This document shows, piece after piece, positions 5,191 to 6,089 of a stretch of DNA of 6,089 nt. Numbering within the stretch: the stretch's first letter is position 1; each line of letters begins with the position of its first letter. The DNA is from Pseudomonadota bacterium (GTDB lineage Bacteria > Bdellovibrionota_B > Oligoflexia > Oligoflexales > Bin106), in NCBI GenBank assembly GCA_026710525.1, contig JAPOQT010000026.1, forward strand, positions 1-6,089, given 5' to 3'. The notes beneath the pieces are model-generated. The model made no database searches and was not told the DNA's origin. It was given only the letters and a program-made list of their open reading frames with translations. The translations under genes and the position numbers were made by a program.

Positions 5191-6089
5191 ATGATTCAGC
5201 ACACCCAAAAACACAGCAACACGTCATATCAACAAGAAATTTCTGACAAGTATGAAAACGTTGTCCAAGATATAGAACAAAAATGGCAGGCTTTTTGGCA
5301 GCAAAATAAAACCTACGAAGTAACCACTGATGCTATAAAAGAAAAGTACTATATCTTAAATATGTTTCCTTATCCTTCTGGGGCAGGACTGCATGTTGGT
5401 CATCCCCTCGGTTATATTAGTGCCGACATTATGGCCAGATATAAAACCCTGTTAGGATTTAATGTGTTACACCCAATGGGTTTTGATGCTTTTGGTTTGC
5501 CAGCAGAACAATATGCTATTCAGACAGGACAACATCCAGCTGATATTACCAAGAAAAATATTGATCGTTACCGAGAACAATTGCAAAGAATTGGACTGTC
5601 TTACGACTGGTCTCGGGAGATATCGACCTGCGATCCTGCTTACTACTCATGGACCCAATGGGTTTTTTTAGCTCTCTTTGATCATTGGTTCGATACTGAA
5701 CAACAAAAAGCTCGCCCAATGAGCGAACTGAAAGAACTCTTGGCACAACAAGGCACTAAGGTACCTGCTGCTAGCCATGATCCAGTATCAATGACGGCTG
5801 ATCAGTGGCAACAGCTCAACTGGCATGACTCTGAACAAATGCTGCATCGCTATCGTCTGGCTTACCTCGATGATGCCACGGTGAATTGGTGTGATCATCT
5901 CGGTACTGTGCTTGCTAATGATGAAATTCAAGATGGCCTCTCGGTGAGAGGCGGCCATCCGGTTCGTCAAAAAAAAATAAAACACTGGAAACTTCGGGTT
6001 TCCGCTTATGCTCCTCGACTCCTCACGGGACTCAATCACCTTGATTGGAGTGATTCTCTGAAAACAATACAACAAAATTGGATTGGTCA
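5191..6089 (+). CDS. leuS: Leucyl-tRNA synthetase, N-terminal part (cut by window edge)
   Basis: A class I aminoacyl-tRNA synthetase that charges tRNA-Leu with leucine. 299 codons are present, about a third of the usual length. MFPYPSGAGLHVGHPLGY carries the HIGH motif as HVGH (68-71), followed by GFNVLHPMGFDAFGLPAEQYAIQTG, YDWSREISTCDPAYYSWTQW and VNWC...GTVLANDEI...GGHPVRQKKIKHW, standard LeuRS blocks leading into the CP1 editing domain. Between WTQWVFLALF and VNWC lies a longer insertion (KARPMSELKELL...RYRLAYL) of the kind I know from Bacteroidetes-type LeuRS. The ATG at 5191 is the only plausible start, because the next in-frame Met (58) lies inside the catalytic block, though no Shine-Dalgarno site precedes it. 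The frame is open back to the TAA of the ABC-F gene, with which it shares frame and probably a transcript. An A9 run occurs at 5969-5977. KMSKS lies beyond the window. Confidence 0.96.
   Translation, partial: MIQHTQKHSNTSYQQEISDKYENVVQDIEQKWQAFWQQNKTYEVTTDAIKEKYYILNMFPYPSGAGLHVGHPLGYISADIMARYKTLLGFNVLHPMGFDAFGLPAEQYAIQTGQHPADITKKNIDRYREQLQRIGLSYDWSREISTCDPAYYSWTQWVFLALFDHWFDTEQQKARPMSELKELLAQQGTKVPAASHDPVSMTADQWQQLNWHDSEQMLHRYRLAYLDDATVNWCDHLGTVLANDEIQDGLSVRGGHPVRQKKIKHWKLRVSAYAPRLLTGLNHLDWSDSLKTIQQNWIG

Noticed and set aside
5462..6075. Short open frames on both strands within leuS, the longest 95 codons on the minus strand
   Set aside because: LeuRS conserved blocks cover this interval on the plus strand, and the alternative translations look like noise.

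Overview
The window is a stretch of bacterial chromosome at roughly 40% G+C by eye, densely coding on the plus strand with one divergent gene at the left edge. No mobile element, CRISPR array, tRNA or rRNA gene was recognised. All three complete genes end in TAA. The taxon cannot be fixed from this sequence. The NIF3-like protein has wording I associate with Planctomycetes, while the LeuRS carries an insertion I associate with the Bacteroidetes-type enzyme. A member of a less-studied lineage with mixed ancestry is plausible, but this is inference.

Layout: 1-377 (minus) is the N-terminal part of a NIF3/DUF34 dinuclear-metal protein cut by the window edge. The divergent region 378-544 holds a good sigma-70-like promoter facing right, two inverted repeats and a small 5'UTR hairpin in front of htpG. 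htpG (545-2482) encodes a complete bacterial Hsp90. After 98 bp comes trmH (2581-3288), a SPOUT tRNA 2'-O-methyltransferase, followed directly by a modest terminator-like hairpin. The 258-bp gap 3289-3546 contains further potential RNA structure and a tiny possible leader ORF. Then comes a YbiT-like ABC-F protein (3547-5151) and, 39 bp later and in the same reading frame, leuS (5191 to the right edge, truncated).

Three of the genes concern translation: TrmH modifies tRNA G18 (tRNA-Leu is a substrate in E. coli), ABC-F proteins act on the ribosome, and LeuRS charges tRNA-Leu. HtpG covers protein folding. trmH may be read from the htpG promoter, and the ABC-F gene and leuS look like a second transcription unit.

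The most notable observation is in the ABC-F protein. Its second ATPase domain has lost the Walker A lysine (with a one-residue-shorter P-loop), the Q-loop glutamine, the Walker B catalytic glutamate and the H-loop histidine, yet keeps a perfect LSGGEK signature. The first domain shows the reciprocal pattern: intact Walker A, Q-loop, Walker B and H-loop, but a decayed signature. This predicts one intact and one dead composite ATP site.
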